Below, in pieces: positions 1 through 10,220 of a stretch of DNA of 64,000 bases. Source of the stretch: Lophium mytilinum (Eukaryota; Ascomycota; Dothideomycetes; Mytilinidiales; Mytilinidiaceae); contig MU004198.1 in assembly GCA_010093605.1 (NCBI GenBank), forward strand, positions 440,456 through 504,455, read 5' to 3'. Position 1 is the stretch's first letter. Every line of letters begins with the position of its first letter. Made by a program: the position numbers and the translations under genes. A model generated the notes under the pieces. The model was given only the letters and a program-made list of their open reading frames with translations, was not told the origin of the DNA and ran no database searches.

Positions 1-334
1 TGAGTAGAGAGAGGATTGGACAGATGCATGGGGAAGCGGAGGGGACGGCGGTGTTGTAGTGCGGTCCATTGTTGAGACGAGCTGTGAAAGCCGTGACTGA
101 TTTCTTCTTCCATGCCCAGCAACCAGGCTGGAGTCATGAATGAAAAAAATTGATTGCAATATGCAAATATGTACCCTCCATCGCTCAATGCTCAACCCGA
201 CAGGCAAGAAGAGCAGCTGGACGACAAAGGCACCACGACCGAAATCGTGATGTGGTTTCACTCTCGCTTCACTGTGTACACTTGCTCGTCCTGGGAGTGG
301 AGACGGCATGCTCTAGCAAAATAGGAAGCGGATA

Positions 335-620
335 AGATTTCCCCCAGAAGCCCACGAGACATCACCGAAGTGAGTCCAGAATATCCCCCAGAAACCCGCG
401 AGACAGCACCGAAGTGCGTCGACAGAGATCCCCCAGAACCCATGAGTCAGACTGCCGATGATGCGAAGGTGGACCTTTGCCAGAGCCGGAGCTCCGTGAT
501 GTTGGCAGCTGAGAGTCGAGCACCGGAGTGCATCAACATACATTCCCCCAGAAACCCGCGAAAGAAACCCCCAGAGCCCGAAATCAGAATGTCGATGATA
601 CGAAGGTAGACCTCCGCCGA
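335..620. repeat. Degenerate tandem repeat (CCCCCAGAA..CCGCGA units)
   Basis: Four to five imperfect copies of a unit beginning CCCCCAGAAACCCGCGA occur at about 340, 386, 430, 545 and 567. Two are followed by a related block containing GATGAYrCGAAGGTrGACC (about 460 and 595). Spacing is irregular, so this is an old and diverged array. No ORF uses it convincingly. Confidence 0.6.
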
Positions 621-974
621 GTAAGACCCGTGGTGTTGACAACTGAGAGCCAACAGCAAGGCCGCAGCTTCGGTCGCGAAGAGAATTGATGATGACTTGG
701 AGAAGCCTCTCCAGTTGCAACCACGAATGGTAGCAACTTTGGGCTGAGCCTCCAGAAACTAGCAAAACCTCTCGCTGTTCGATGCTACAGGAATGGGACG
801 TCTGCAGGCTTTGCGAGGTGAGACCTCAGTGACGTCTCAAACCAGAGAACGTTGACGAGGCAGGACCTCAGTGAAGCCTCTGAACAGAGAACTTGAATGA
901 CCGAGTGACATGCACAAGGTTGCTTGGAGCATTCGCTCGTAGTTTGTCCAAGTGCCGTGGCACGGGATTGGGCT

Positions 975-1215
975 CATGGCCTGAAATTTGAGCGTGATAG
1001 CTCGTGACTTGAGCGCGATGGCTCGTGACTTGAGCGTGATAGCTCGATGACTTGAGCGTGAGAGCTCGATGACTTGAGCGTGAAGGCTCGTGACTTGAGC
1101 GTAATAGCTCGATGATTGAGTGCCTGCAGGACTCGATGCCTTTGAACTTGGGCGTGCTGCCGCTGAACGTGGGCGTGATAGCCGCTGAACTTGGGCGTGC
1201 TGCCTCTGAACTTAG
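975..1215. repeat. Compound minisatellite, 21-24 nt units
   Basis: At about 985-1115 the unit AGCTCGATGACTTGAGCGTG recurs about six times with point changes (GCTCGTGACTTGAGCG alternates with GCTCGATGACTTGAGCG). It passes at about 1140 into a related array of GCTGAACTTGGGCGTGCTGCC-like units, four to five copies. The two arrays share the TTGRGCGTG core, suggesting one origin followed by divergence. Confidence 0.8.
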
Positions 1216-2062
1216 GCGAATTTGCCCTCTGATCTTGAGGGCGTGACCTCGAAGGACGTGAGGATTTTTGAGCGCGGGGGCTCGATTGAAACATTTTGAG
1301 CAGCGCCGGGTACATCGGAGGCCGTTTCGACCGTCGCCATGGACATTGCTGCCTGGCATCGACTGGAAGCACCGGACACTCCGGAAAACCTGTCGCTATG
1401 CTCGAATCTCTGCGGACGCGGGGGTCCTAACTCTGTACTCTGTCGACCAGCTACCATCTTCGGCCATACTGCGTGTGTCGCCGGCGGTGAGAACCAATGG
1501 TTTCATGCCTGTCGCGAACGGCTAGCGCAATGGCACTGTTTTGAAGAATGGTTCGTTGAGCTTGGTGACGTTTGAGTGACAATTGTGACAATTTGCTCAT
1601 GTCTGCACCAGATGGTCTGTCTTCGGCCAACTGCGTTCGTGATCGCCGGCTGTTCTGGCCTGGTAGCGAAGTGAATCTGCGGTAATGCCTTGTGAAGCTT
1701 TCCACTTTGCCTGGGAGAACCTGAGTGACTTAGGTATTCTGTACTCTGCCTCAGCTTGAGACTGTTCGCACGTCTGTGCGTTCGCCGGTGGCGGTGATGA
1801 AAGTGGTGGCCCTTTCATCCGCAATGTTCGAGGAATCTGCTTTGAGCGTAGAGGTCTTTTGAGTGAAATCTTTTCCACGCCTTGCTTACGATGTAGCTCT
1901 GGATCGACTCTCATCTTCCGAGTTCCCTCATGGGCCAAAGAAAGATCGCGTGGTGTAGGTACATCCGTGTCGACAGTGGCCCGGGTCTCGTCTGGAGTCG
2001 TCCGAGGATCTTTCGCAGGTGGGATACTTCGACTAGAATCGGGCGTCCGTTCAGCCAGGTGG

Positions 2063-2495
2063 GTGCCTCTGCGTAAAACATGCCAGGGACCCGGAGGTCT
2101 GTTGCAAGTCCGAAGACTGCTTTCTGTTGGCTTCTTCCTCCAGGTTCGGGCCACTAGTGACCCTCCCCCAGTGTCGGGCGTGACCGCCTACTGCAGAGGT
2201 CCACGGACTGACGTCGCTCGCGAAACAGTGATAAAAACTCAGCTTGCACTGGCAGTCTGCAGCGAGATATTAAGAGGAAGTGCTGGGGTACGAACCGACG
2301 CCCCATAGGTGCCTCGAGTAAAACATGCCAAGGACTCGAAGGCCTGTTGCAAGTCCGGAGACTGCTGTCTGTTGGCTTCTTCCTCCAGGCTCGAGCGTCA
2401 AACCGTATCTCAGGATTTAACATCGAGGCTCGGCCTGGTGTCGGGCGATACCGCCTACTCAAAGGTCCACGAAGCGAGGAGACGTCCCGGCAACC
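2063..2495. repeat. Imperfect direct duplication, about 160-185 nt per copy
   Basis: Copy 1 (about 2063-2222) and copy 2 (about 2309-2495) share GTGCCTC..GTAAAACATGCCA, a long block around TCTGTTGGCTTCTTCCTCCAG, and further on TGTCGGGCG..ACCGCCTACT..AAGGTCCACG. The order is the same in both. Copies are separated by about 85 nt of unrelated sequence and differ by many point changes and small indels. Neither copy carries a long ORF. Confidence 0.75.
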
Positions 2496-2981
2496 ATAAT
2501 ATGCGACCACTCCATTTGGAGCAATCTGGAAGATTTAACATCGTAGTATGTCGTGACCAGTTCACGTGAACCGATCCGGTATTGCCTGCAAAGAAGGGTG
2601 CCCATGCCATTAGGCACAAACTCCGATCCCCGAGAATGGGAGGACGCGTCGGAGGAAGGCGATGAACAAGAGGCCATGATGGCACGAGGTAGGGAGCCGA
2701 CGGGGGAGACAGTCGACGAAGGGAACAAGACACTCCACGAACGGAGGCCGATGATGTGGCGACGTGGTGGTCGAGCGAGGTCGACGGAAAGTTTGGTGTA
2801 GGAGGGAGAGAGGAGAGGCTGGCAAGCGGACTCATTTTCTGCAGGTGCCGCTCGGGCCTTCTGAGCTACCTAGCTACATCCGGCTCAGGGCCTTGGCAAT
2901 ATCAAGCTCAAAGCATCATCATCGCAAACCGCCGCATGTCCAGCAGCAACCACAATACTCCCTGCCCCAAGGCTCTCCGCG

Positions 2982-3791
2982 ATGGTATTTCTCCCTCTCA
3001 AAACTAACTCTCAGAAGAAACACTGACAATCCCCTTAGCCGCCCAAACGGAAAGCCGCCTTCGCTCCACCTCCAAACCCCACTCCGCAACCAGCCCGCCC
3101 CTCCAAACTCGCGCGCGAGCACGGCATCACCGCAGCACAAGAAGCCGAGATCCGCGAAGCCTTCTCAATCTTCGCCATCCACCACCCCGACTACAAAGAT
3201 GCGAAAGAGGGCGTATTACGCGCCGAAGACGTGCGCCGATGTCTAATGTACGCCCTCCCCTCCCCCATCCACCTCTCTACCTCCCTCCCACTCCCCTCAA
3301 CCGAATCCCGAACCCGCTAACACCCCACCCCCCCTCACAGCGCCCTCTCCCTCCCCCCCTCCAAAAACTCCGTCAAAGAAATCCTCTCAACCCTCGACCC
3401 CCTCTCCACCGGGCTAGTCCCCTTCATCCCCTTCCTCTCCTACGCCGCCATCTGCATCCACGACCGCGAGCCCGGCTCCGCCTCCCCCTCCGCGTCTCCC
3501 GAATCCACTTCCCGGAAAGCGAAGGGGAAGCAGAAAGCAACCACCGCGCCCTCTACGACCTCCCAACGCGATGTTAACGAAGCGTATGCGTTGTTCACGC
3601 GTGGCAACCCAGGCCCTATCACGCTGGCGCATCTGCGGCGGGTGGCGAAGGAGCTGCGGGAGGAGGTGGATGATGAGGTGCTGCGGGATATGATACGCGA
3701 GGCGAATGGGAATGTGGCGGCAGGGGCGCTGGGGGGCGTGGGGGTGGAGGAGTTTGAGGGGGTGATGAGGAGGGCGGGGGTGTTTGGGTGA
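2982..3791 (+). CDS. EF-hand-like (calmodulin/centrin-superfamily) protein
   Basis: Proposed join 2982-2984, 3039-3247, 3341-3791 (220 aa). The first exon is only the ATG, followed directly by a GTATTT donor; exon 2 then reads in phase as PPKRKAAFAPPP. The second intron has donor GTACGC and ends CTCACAG. The N-terminal part has the EF-hand pair look of calmodulin-like proteins: EIREAFSIF near residue 32, then EGVLRAEDVRRCL and DPLSTGLVPFIPFLSY. A Ser/Lys-rich linker precedes a second pair (VNEAYALFTRGNPGPITLAHL.. and NGNVAAGALGGVGVEEFEGVM). The loops lack most acidic Ca2+ ligands, so it is probably a non-binding structural or adaptor protein (inference). An alternative ATG at 2936 is out of phase with exon 2. 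The coding strand changes from C-rich to G-rich near 3600. Confidence 0.8.
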
Positions 3792-4550
3792 GAGAGTGGC
3801 TAGGTTGAGGGGTGGGGTTTTTTACATCGGGGGAGTTTGAGGTGGGATGGGTCGGGGGGGTTGCAAAGGGTTTAGCATGGTGTCAGGCGTTTGATTTGGG
3901 GGTTATGATGTATGGGTAGTGAGATATGAGTTGAACGGAGCTATGCGAATGGTGTGAGGCTGGTTTGAGGGGTGCGGTTCTTTACATCCTACTTCTGCAG
4001 CCCCTCTATAACCCAGGGGTGTCTCAGAGTATTTACCACAGTGCCAAAAACTAAACATCAGCTTCTTAGTTTATGGAGGGTGGTGTTTGCATGCATTTCA
4101 GTTACGTCAAAAACGATCGTCTAATACACAACTCCGAGCTTTTGACATGGTGTATTTCTTTCCCTTCTAAAGTCGTGGGGCGCTAGAAGGCTGCTATTAC
4201 AGTGGCAGGAGCATCGAATCTACCGCACGATTTAGAAAGGATGGAAAATCAATTGACTTTGAACCTGTTAGATTCGAGGGCATGATTCGCGGCTTGGAGA
4301 TCTTGACATGCTATGTTCATTCACTGAAGATAACCCGAGGGGGCCACACAGCCTCCAGCAACACCCCAGAAGTCTACTCCCACCCTCCCAATCCAAGACG
4401 TCACCAAAAAACACAATCTTCAAACGATATAAAGTCCATAGACTCCAAACTACATCATACCCATCATCATCTTATCTACCTACAACACCACTCCAGACCC
4501 CTTCAACCCACTCCCACAACCCTCAAAACCGCACAAACCCCCTCCCGAAC
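3792..4550. other. Spacer between EF-hand and eIF4E-like genes
   Basis: This holds the 3' flanks of two convergent genes. I see no ORF with splice support. The part at 4340-4550 is C-rich and lies just beyond the stop of the eIF4E-like gene. Confidence 0.6.
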
Positions 4551-5554
4551 TCAAGCCTCATCCACCTGCACCGCCGGCACACCCCCCAACCCAGCCCCCT
4601 TCCCGGCCCCCGCTGCACCCGCCGTCGCCTCTCTGAAGCCCTCATGCGCGCTGTGCGCCTTGTAGTACACCGCATCCGGGCTCTTTGGCATCAGCGCCTC
4701 AGTGATATTGGCGTCCACCACCTCGCGGATCTTCGCGATGCCCGCGGCGTGCTCGGCGTCGCGGTTCCAGATGCAGATCTGGAGGTGCGTCCACTTGACC
4801 GTGAGGGAGATGCCGCAGATGTCATCCAGAAACGCTGCATTGTTCCGTTAGCTACCGCTTTCAAGATAACCTCAACAGGGCGACGGGGGTGCGCAGCGCG
4901 ACAACGGAAAAGGGGTGATCTAGGGACAAGGGGGAAACACATACTCTTCCGATCCGTAGCCACAGCATTCTGCAGCTGCTCCCCCACAGCCAACAGACAC
5001 AACTCCTTCCAAAACTCCGCCCCATGCGTCTTCTGCACCTTGAACGTCCAGCTGCCGCCGCGCAAGTTACGCGGATCCTCCCACAGCGGCTTGACGCCCT
5101 TGTGGAAGAGGTGGATGCTGTCCTTCTTCTCCAGCGCCGCGATGTCGAAGTTGTTGAGCACGCTCCAGAACTCCTTGATGTCGTTCATCTGCGCCAGCTG
5201 CACGAGGCGCGCTTCATAAGACGGGGTGGTGGTAGACGGGGTGGCGGCAGACGTGGCGTCGGTACTGCTGGGCTTGCGGTCCTGGCGGTCGTGGTAGAAG
5301 ACCCATGTGTGCACGAGCGGGGGCGGGCGCAGCACTTTCTGCAGGTTGAGGCGGGTTTCTTTGCCGCGCGCTGGGGAGGAGGTGGCGGCGGCGTCGGTTT
5401 CGGAGAGGGTGGGGAGGGAGGAGGTGGTGAGGGAGAGGCCGCGGTGTTGGGACATTTTCCGGGCGAGCTTGGTGAAGTAGGCAACTTGGGTGTTGTAGAG
5501 GTTGATGAGGGCTTGGGCGTCCTGGCTCAAGATGATCTGGGACTGGTACAGCAT
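4551..5554 (-). CDS. Class II eIF4E-like (4EHP-type) cap-binding protein
   Basis: Proposed join on the minus strand: 4945-5554 and 4551-4834 (297 aa). The intron has donor GTATGT, branch GCTAACGG and acceptor TGCAG. The fold is clear from conserved blocks: HTWVFYHDRQD (W84), DIKEFWSVLNNFD, KPLWEDPRNLRGGSW (W158, E159, W169), EFWKELCLLAVGEQL and LQIWNRD (W224). In canonical eIF4E, cap stacking uses Trp56 and Trp102. Here W158 matches Trp102, but the Trp56 position reads SYEARLVQL, a Tyr (Y113), as in 4EHP/eIF4E2 (established for that class). The likely role is cytosolic binding of the mRNA cap as a translational regulator. A 25-residue Ser/Thr-rich insertion sits before Y113. The start at 5554 is in a good frame; M34 is an alternative. 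Confidence 0.88.
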
Positions 5555-7599
5555 GATGGTGAGCTTTGCGTGGGGGTATTGTGGAGAAAGTTGGGAAGAT
5601 GATTGTAAAATTTGTGAAGGTTGCGCGTGAAGCGAGAGAAAGAGATCTGTGAAGATGGACGAAGGAAATGATGGAAGAGAGAAAGAGAAGGGAAGCAGAA
5701 CGCAGAATATATACTCTGGGATACCGGGTAGCGATGGTTCAATTGAAGTTATTGAGAACAATAGCATGATCGTGACAATAGGAGGCGCTCGGGCCAGCGA
5801 GGTGAATCTTGGCCTGGTGACGCAGACGTTGAGCACTCGGTGGCCGGGAGCCGCAACCACGTCGTGGATCAAGGTGCGTGTTCTATGCGTATGATCCCAG
5901 AATGCGACGTGGTTTTCGAGTTTCCGGAACTAAGCTGAGCATGCGGTTTGGCGATGGGGATGCGAGCGGGAGTAAAACGGGGGGTGAAGTTCGGCTTTGT
6001 ATCTGCCTCCCGAGGATTCTTGAAGTCAGAACCTGTTGTTTGTGCTGGACGTGGGAACCACTGAATCATAGGTGCCGTCATGATGCGCAAGCTTCATACG
6101 CGGGGCAATAGTGACAATGTCCAAGTCAAAGGCAGCCTTTTTTGGCGATCCCACGTCCGTCCTGGAGCTGTGGTACTTCGAGGTGCTTTGCGGTGGAGAT
6201 TCAGATAAACATCAATTACACATGCCAGGCCGGCGATATGAAAGCAGGCAGATATGCGGTGGCGGAACGTAGGTTAACGATAAAAGCGCAGCGCCAGATC
6301 CCAATGTAGATTCGTCTTCCCGGTCGCAGAACATCTAATGTGCTCGGTATGCATCTCGAAGATAGTAGAGGCCGAGATTCATCGCACAGATCCAACCACT
6401 GCTCCAAAATGCTGGATTTCAGCTATGGGAGCGCGATCAGGGGTGCAGTCCTGGAAGATGCCGTAAGACAAGCACACGGAACTTATTTTGCATGTCTTCC
6501 AAAGTCGAGCGGCAATCTGCCAAGCAGCCTAAAGGGGACGCGAGTTTCGATAGATACGTCTCGATCCGAAGAGCGGCGTACGGTTGCCTAATCCCATTTG
6601 AAAGGAGCCAAATTTCCGCGAAAGCAGGCATATTCGTCCACGTCCGCGTAGTAGAGCCTATGTGCAGTGCTGTGTCATGCAGCAGAGCCCACATCCCAGA
6701 TAGTTGAAGCTTTGGCTTGGTGGTCTCCGGTCCTCGAGGATGGAAGCCGAGTTCGACGTATTCAAAACCTTCCAAATCCAACTCTTGAAAACCAGAAGAC
6801 TCATCGCGCCTATCAAGCCACAGAGAACAGAAAAGAGAGTAAATGTGACATATGACAGAAGAAAGAAGTACTGTCCAAAGTAAAATCACAGCGCTTACCC
6901 AAGGCTCTCCTTTTCAGCTCGTTCTTAGAACCTTTTCCAAATCCCCTCAATCGAATAATGAAGCAGGATACAAGTAGAGTAGTCACCACTAAAGCAGCAC
7001 AAAGAATAAAGAGCGTCGAAGAGAATGTCGAGGTGCGGCTCTGTTCAGTGCATGAGACGGGAGCGAGGTGATGTCCGGTCCTTTATGCCACCATTCGCCG
7101 CCCGGGCTTAGCGCCCGTTTCCGTTTCATCATGTAGCTGAGGGCGGGGCGTGTTTCATGCTTGCCGTCATCTATCTTGAGCTGCATGCCTTTCTGCTTTC
7201 TAATTATTCTTAACTTTCCTATAGACCTGAGGAAGCTGAAACAGAGTAACGGGCAGTGCCTGGATACATAACTCTGAAATGTTTGAAGACTTTAATAGAG
7301 ATACAACTGTACCACGGTCCACCTCACCACCCAGCCCCATTAAACCGTCACCCACCCGCCCCACAAATCGCAGCACCCCAGCCGATCCCGCCGCTATCGA
7401 TTAAACCCAATCGACCCATCTCATCACCAGAATTCTTTTCTCCCATCGCCATTGAAACACCACCACTGCACCTCCACCCCATACCTTCCAGACCACCCCT
7501 ACCACACCACACCATTCGTTCGCACCACCTCCCGCTACCAAGCCCGCCGAACAACCCCAGAAAACCCTGCAGTCCTCACGACATCAAGCCCAACCCACC
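5555..7599. other. 2-kb spacer; possible remnant of a membrane-protein gene
   Basis: No complete gene could be built. On the minus strand a segment at about 6944-7016 encodes one hydrophobic stretch (LFILCAALVVTTLLVSCFII, then RLRGFGK), and a 150-codon frame lies at 6437-6889. A GTAAGC donor at about 6895 and a TAG acceptor near 6818 could join them, but the phase does not preserve the better-looking downstream frame (FQELDLEGFEYVELGF). It may be a decayed gene or one with an unseen exon. Confidence 0.35.
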
Positions 7600-8427
7600 A
7601 TGGTGGATACGATGCAGTCCTCGAACCCAAACCCTCTCAAACGCCCGCACTCCCCACACCACCCCCCGCACTCCCGCCGCCTGCGCACCAGACTCTCCCC
7701 CGCCACCAGCAGCGCCGCGAGCGCAGCCTCGGTGTCGCAGGACTCGGCGGTCTTCTCAACGGACCGCGCCTCGAGCACCGAGCAAACCGCAGACTCAGAA
7801 CCCGCCAGCGCAAACTCAGACAACTCAATCTCAAGCCCAAGCTCCAGCTCCAGCTCCAGCTCCGAGGAAAGCGAAATCTCGGACAGCAGTAGTGGGGACG
7901 ACAGCAGCGACGCGGATGCGGAAAGCGAGGGGGAGGAGGAGGAGGAGGAGGAGGAGGAGGTGATAGGCGATGAGGAGGGTGAGTTCGAAGATATAGAGAA
8001 CGCGGACGGGGTCGTGGAGATTGGGCGGAGGAAGCGGAAGCCGCTGATCAAGGCGACGAGTGCGCGGAAGACGGGGGATTTGAGGGCGAGGTTGAAGATG
8101 TTTTTGCCGATGCTGGCGGCGGCGAATGAGGAGTTGGAGGTGGAGAGGCGGGAGGGGAGGTTGGGGGGGAGGATGTTGGATCTTGGTGAGGGAGGGGTGG
8201 GAGAGGGGGAGTATATTGAGATGGTGAGTGAGGAGCGTTTTGGGAAGATGGGGTGGAGCTAATTTGTGTTGTAGGATCTTGGACTCGGCGTGCTTGAGGA
8301 GCGGGATCCGGATGCGGAGGAGGAGAGCGGGAGTGATGAGGAAGATGGGATGGATATACTGGGCAAGCTGATGGGGCAGGAAAGGGCGAAAGAGGGGGGC
8401 GGGATACAGGTTGTTGATGAGGCGTAG
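7600..8427 (+). CDS. NOPCHAP1-like (DUF4598) acidic nuclear protein
   Basis: Join 7600-8223 and 8275-8427 (258 aa); donor GTGAGT, acceptor TTGTAG, phase 0. After a basic/Ser-rich N-terminus comes a Ser run (about residues 79-90) and a pure Glu run encoded by GAG/GAA triplets. The conserved core is LRARLKMFLPMLAAANEEL, then EYIEM joined across the intron to DLGLGVLEE. This matches the human C12orf45/NOPCHAP1 pattern (VQTFLPQMARANEKL .. IQMDVALFE), a chaperone handing NOP58 to the R2TP complex in snoRNP assembly. Assignment rests on that remembered motif, so function is inferred. The tail is again acidic (EEESGSDEEDGMDIL). Two ATGs lie close together (MVDTM); the first is used. Confidence 0.75.
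7844..7962 (+). repeat. In-frame triplet/hexamer repeats (Ser and Glu runs)
   Basis: Two microsatellites lie inside the NOPCHAP1-like gene: (AGCTCC)n at about 7840-7862 encoding Ser, and (GAG)n at about 7933-7960 encoding Glu. Both keep frame, so length changes would alter only the low-complexity linker. Confidence 0.85.
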
Positions 8428-8692
8428 GGGTTGAGATTCGAGCTGTGAGGCTCGCGCGTTCGATATATACAATTATTGCGGAAGGACGCTGTACGTTTAA
8501 TGTGGGTATACATAAAGCATCCTAGCAAGTATATTATTCATACACGAATATGTCGTTGATTCTTCTGAGGTGAGGGCTACTCTCCAGTTCTCCTTTCGCC
8601 CAAAGCACCTGCTAGTCCAGCAGCTGTGCCCACCTGCATCCATCGCAAGCCCAGCATCAAATCCCCTCCCCTAAAACACACAACTACCCCCC

Positions 8693-9433
8693 TCACTTCT
8701 TCCACATCACATCCGCCTCCCCACTAATCTCCGGCACCTCAATCCCCTCCCTAATCTCCCTCTTCCTCCTCCAATCCTCCCCAAACCGCTCATCCCTCCC
8801 ACCCACCAACTTCTCAAACCCCCCCTCCTTCACCCCCTCCATCTGCCCCTCAGCCGTGTAGCTCCCCATCAACTGCGGCGGCCCCAGCGGCACCTTATCC
8901 CCGCGATCCGTCTGCCACAGATGATACACCTTGCCATACAAATGCACAACCTAAAACAATCCTCAGCGCCCCTCCCGCCGTCATCGTAAGAGCCAACTCA
9001 CCTCCTCCATCTCCGCCGTCTCAGCGGCCTCCCACGCAACTCGCGGTACCAACTGCGGCTTCGGCATAATCAACATCCCGCTCTTGACCTCAAAAACATG
9101 CGAATGCCACAGCTTCTTCTCCTCCGCTTCTAGCCCCTCAAACAGCCGCGGCGAGATCATATACTCAATCCCGATCAACCGCGCGTTCTTGTCCGGCGAG
9201 TCGTACAATATGCACTGCCGCACGTCTTCGTTGAGGTGGGCGCAGTAGTGGTTCGTTTCGACGCAGCGGGTGGGATCCTCGACGTAGGCGTGGAAAGCGT
9301 TGAGGTGGGCGCAGATAGACGACACAGGCGCGAAGTTCTGCGTTGCGGCGGCGCCGGTTTCGAGGATGTGGGATTTGGCGGTCAGGGGGGTGCCGGCGGC
9401 GGCGTTGGTGGTTGGGAGGGATTCGTTGGACAT
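8693..9433 (-). CDS. OBAP/DUF1264 family protein
   Basis: Minus-strand join 9002-9433 and 8693-8950 (229 aa); donor GTGAGT, acceptor TTTTAG, phase 0. The sequence carries the family hallmarks: [20 protein letters not shown] near residue 43, then [46 protein letters not shown], and after the intron [16 protein letters not shown] and [12 protein letters not shown]. The family includes plant oil body-associated protein 1 and is common in fungi; the biochemical role is unsettled. His and Cys residues are regularly spaced (HYCAH, LWHSH) and could bind metal (inference). Length is normal for the family. Coding strand is C-rich at the 5' end and G-rich at the 3' end. Confidence 0.87.
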
Positions 9434-10220
9434 TCTGGAGGGGGAATGTTATGGGTGGTGTGGATGGTATGTCGGGATGGTGTTGAAAAAAGTAAGTAGT
9501 GGTATTAGGAATTAGTCGCACTGGTGCTGTGAGAGGTGATTAGAAGGCTGCATTGACGATGTTGTGGAAGTATCACGAAGATGTTGCTGGAGCGTCATTG
9601 ACGTCACCATGATGCGGGATTGGCTGAAGAGAGAAAAGTCGACAGGGTTGTTGAAGTACCTTGTGCGACTACTGCAGGAACAGTGTGGATGGGAGGCGTT
9701 GAACCGTGGATGGAGAAGATGAGGGTGTGAGCTACTGCTAGGTTGAAGTGTAAGTAGACGTCTGCTTTGACTAATTGATGGAAACAATAATGATCCGAAA
9801 CGTTGAAATATTTAGATGATGTATGGATTCATAAGTATATGCAGCCGTGACCCTGAGGTCAAATCATCATACATTCGTCGCTTCTGGAAAGACCAAAGGA
9901 GGCCTGGAATATAATCCGCAGCAGAGAGACATAGACGAAGATGAGACGGAAGAACAGACAGCAGACAATACACAATAGAAATTAGGGAGCGACGTAATTT
10001 TGGATTATTCAACACGCCCCAGAAAAGAATAAAACGCCCCGCTCAGTCGCTCGCTCCAAAAACAGGGAGCCGAAATGATATAATAGATGTGAATCCCCAA
10101 AAACGCCGTTGCATGAGGATATCCTTATCCAGATCTAAAGCACCCAAAACACCTAAACTGATGAGTAAGGAATATTCGTGAAGATGGTAAGCACTCCCGC
10201 AACAGTATGGCTCGCCGAGT
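9434..10220. other. Spacer between OBAP-like gene and MFS transporter
   Basis: It contains the 5' flank of the OBAP-like gene and the 3' flank of the transporter. Short frames at 9512-9787 and 9812-10015 (minus) look random. Nothing else seen. Confidence 0.6.

Larger units (their letters stand above)
1..2981. other. Gene-poor left end with degenerate repeats
   Basis: I find no convincing gene here. Open frames are short, lack splice-supported continuations and overlap on both strands. The stretch instead contains several layers of degenerate tandem repetition, listed separately: a Pro/Glu-like repeat at about 335-620, a 21-24 nt minisatellite at about 975-1215, and a long direct duplication at about 2063-2222 and 2309-2495. 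It could be a decayed element or a subtelomere-like spacer; the sequence does not decide. Confidence 0.6.

Noticed and set aside
5024-5602. 192-codon plus-strand frame
   Set aside because: It is the antisense shadow of the eIF4E-like gene.
6437-7186. Possible minus-strand membrane-protein gene
   Set aside because: A good transmembrane-coding segment and a GTAAGC donor are present, but no join keeps the best downstream frame, and no start codon is in frame with the hydrophobic segment.
7831-8472. 213-codon minus-strand frame and other long frames around 7.3-8.5 kb
   Set aside because: They lie opposite the NOPCHAP1-like gene and reflect the GAG/AGC repeats.
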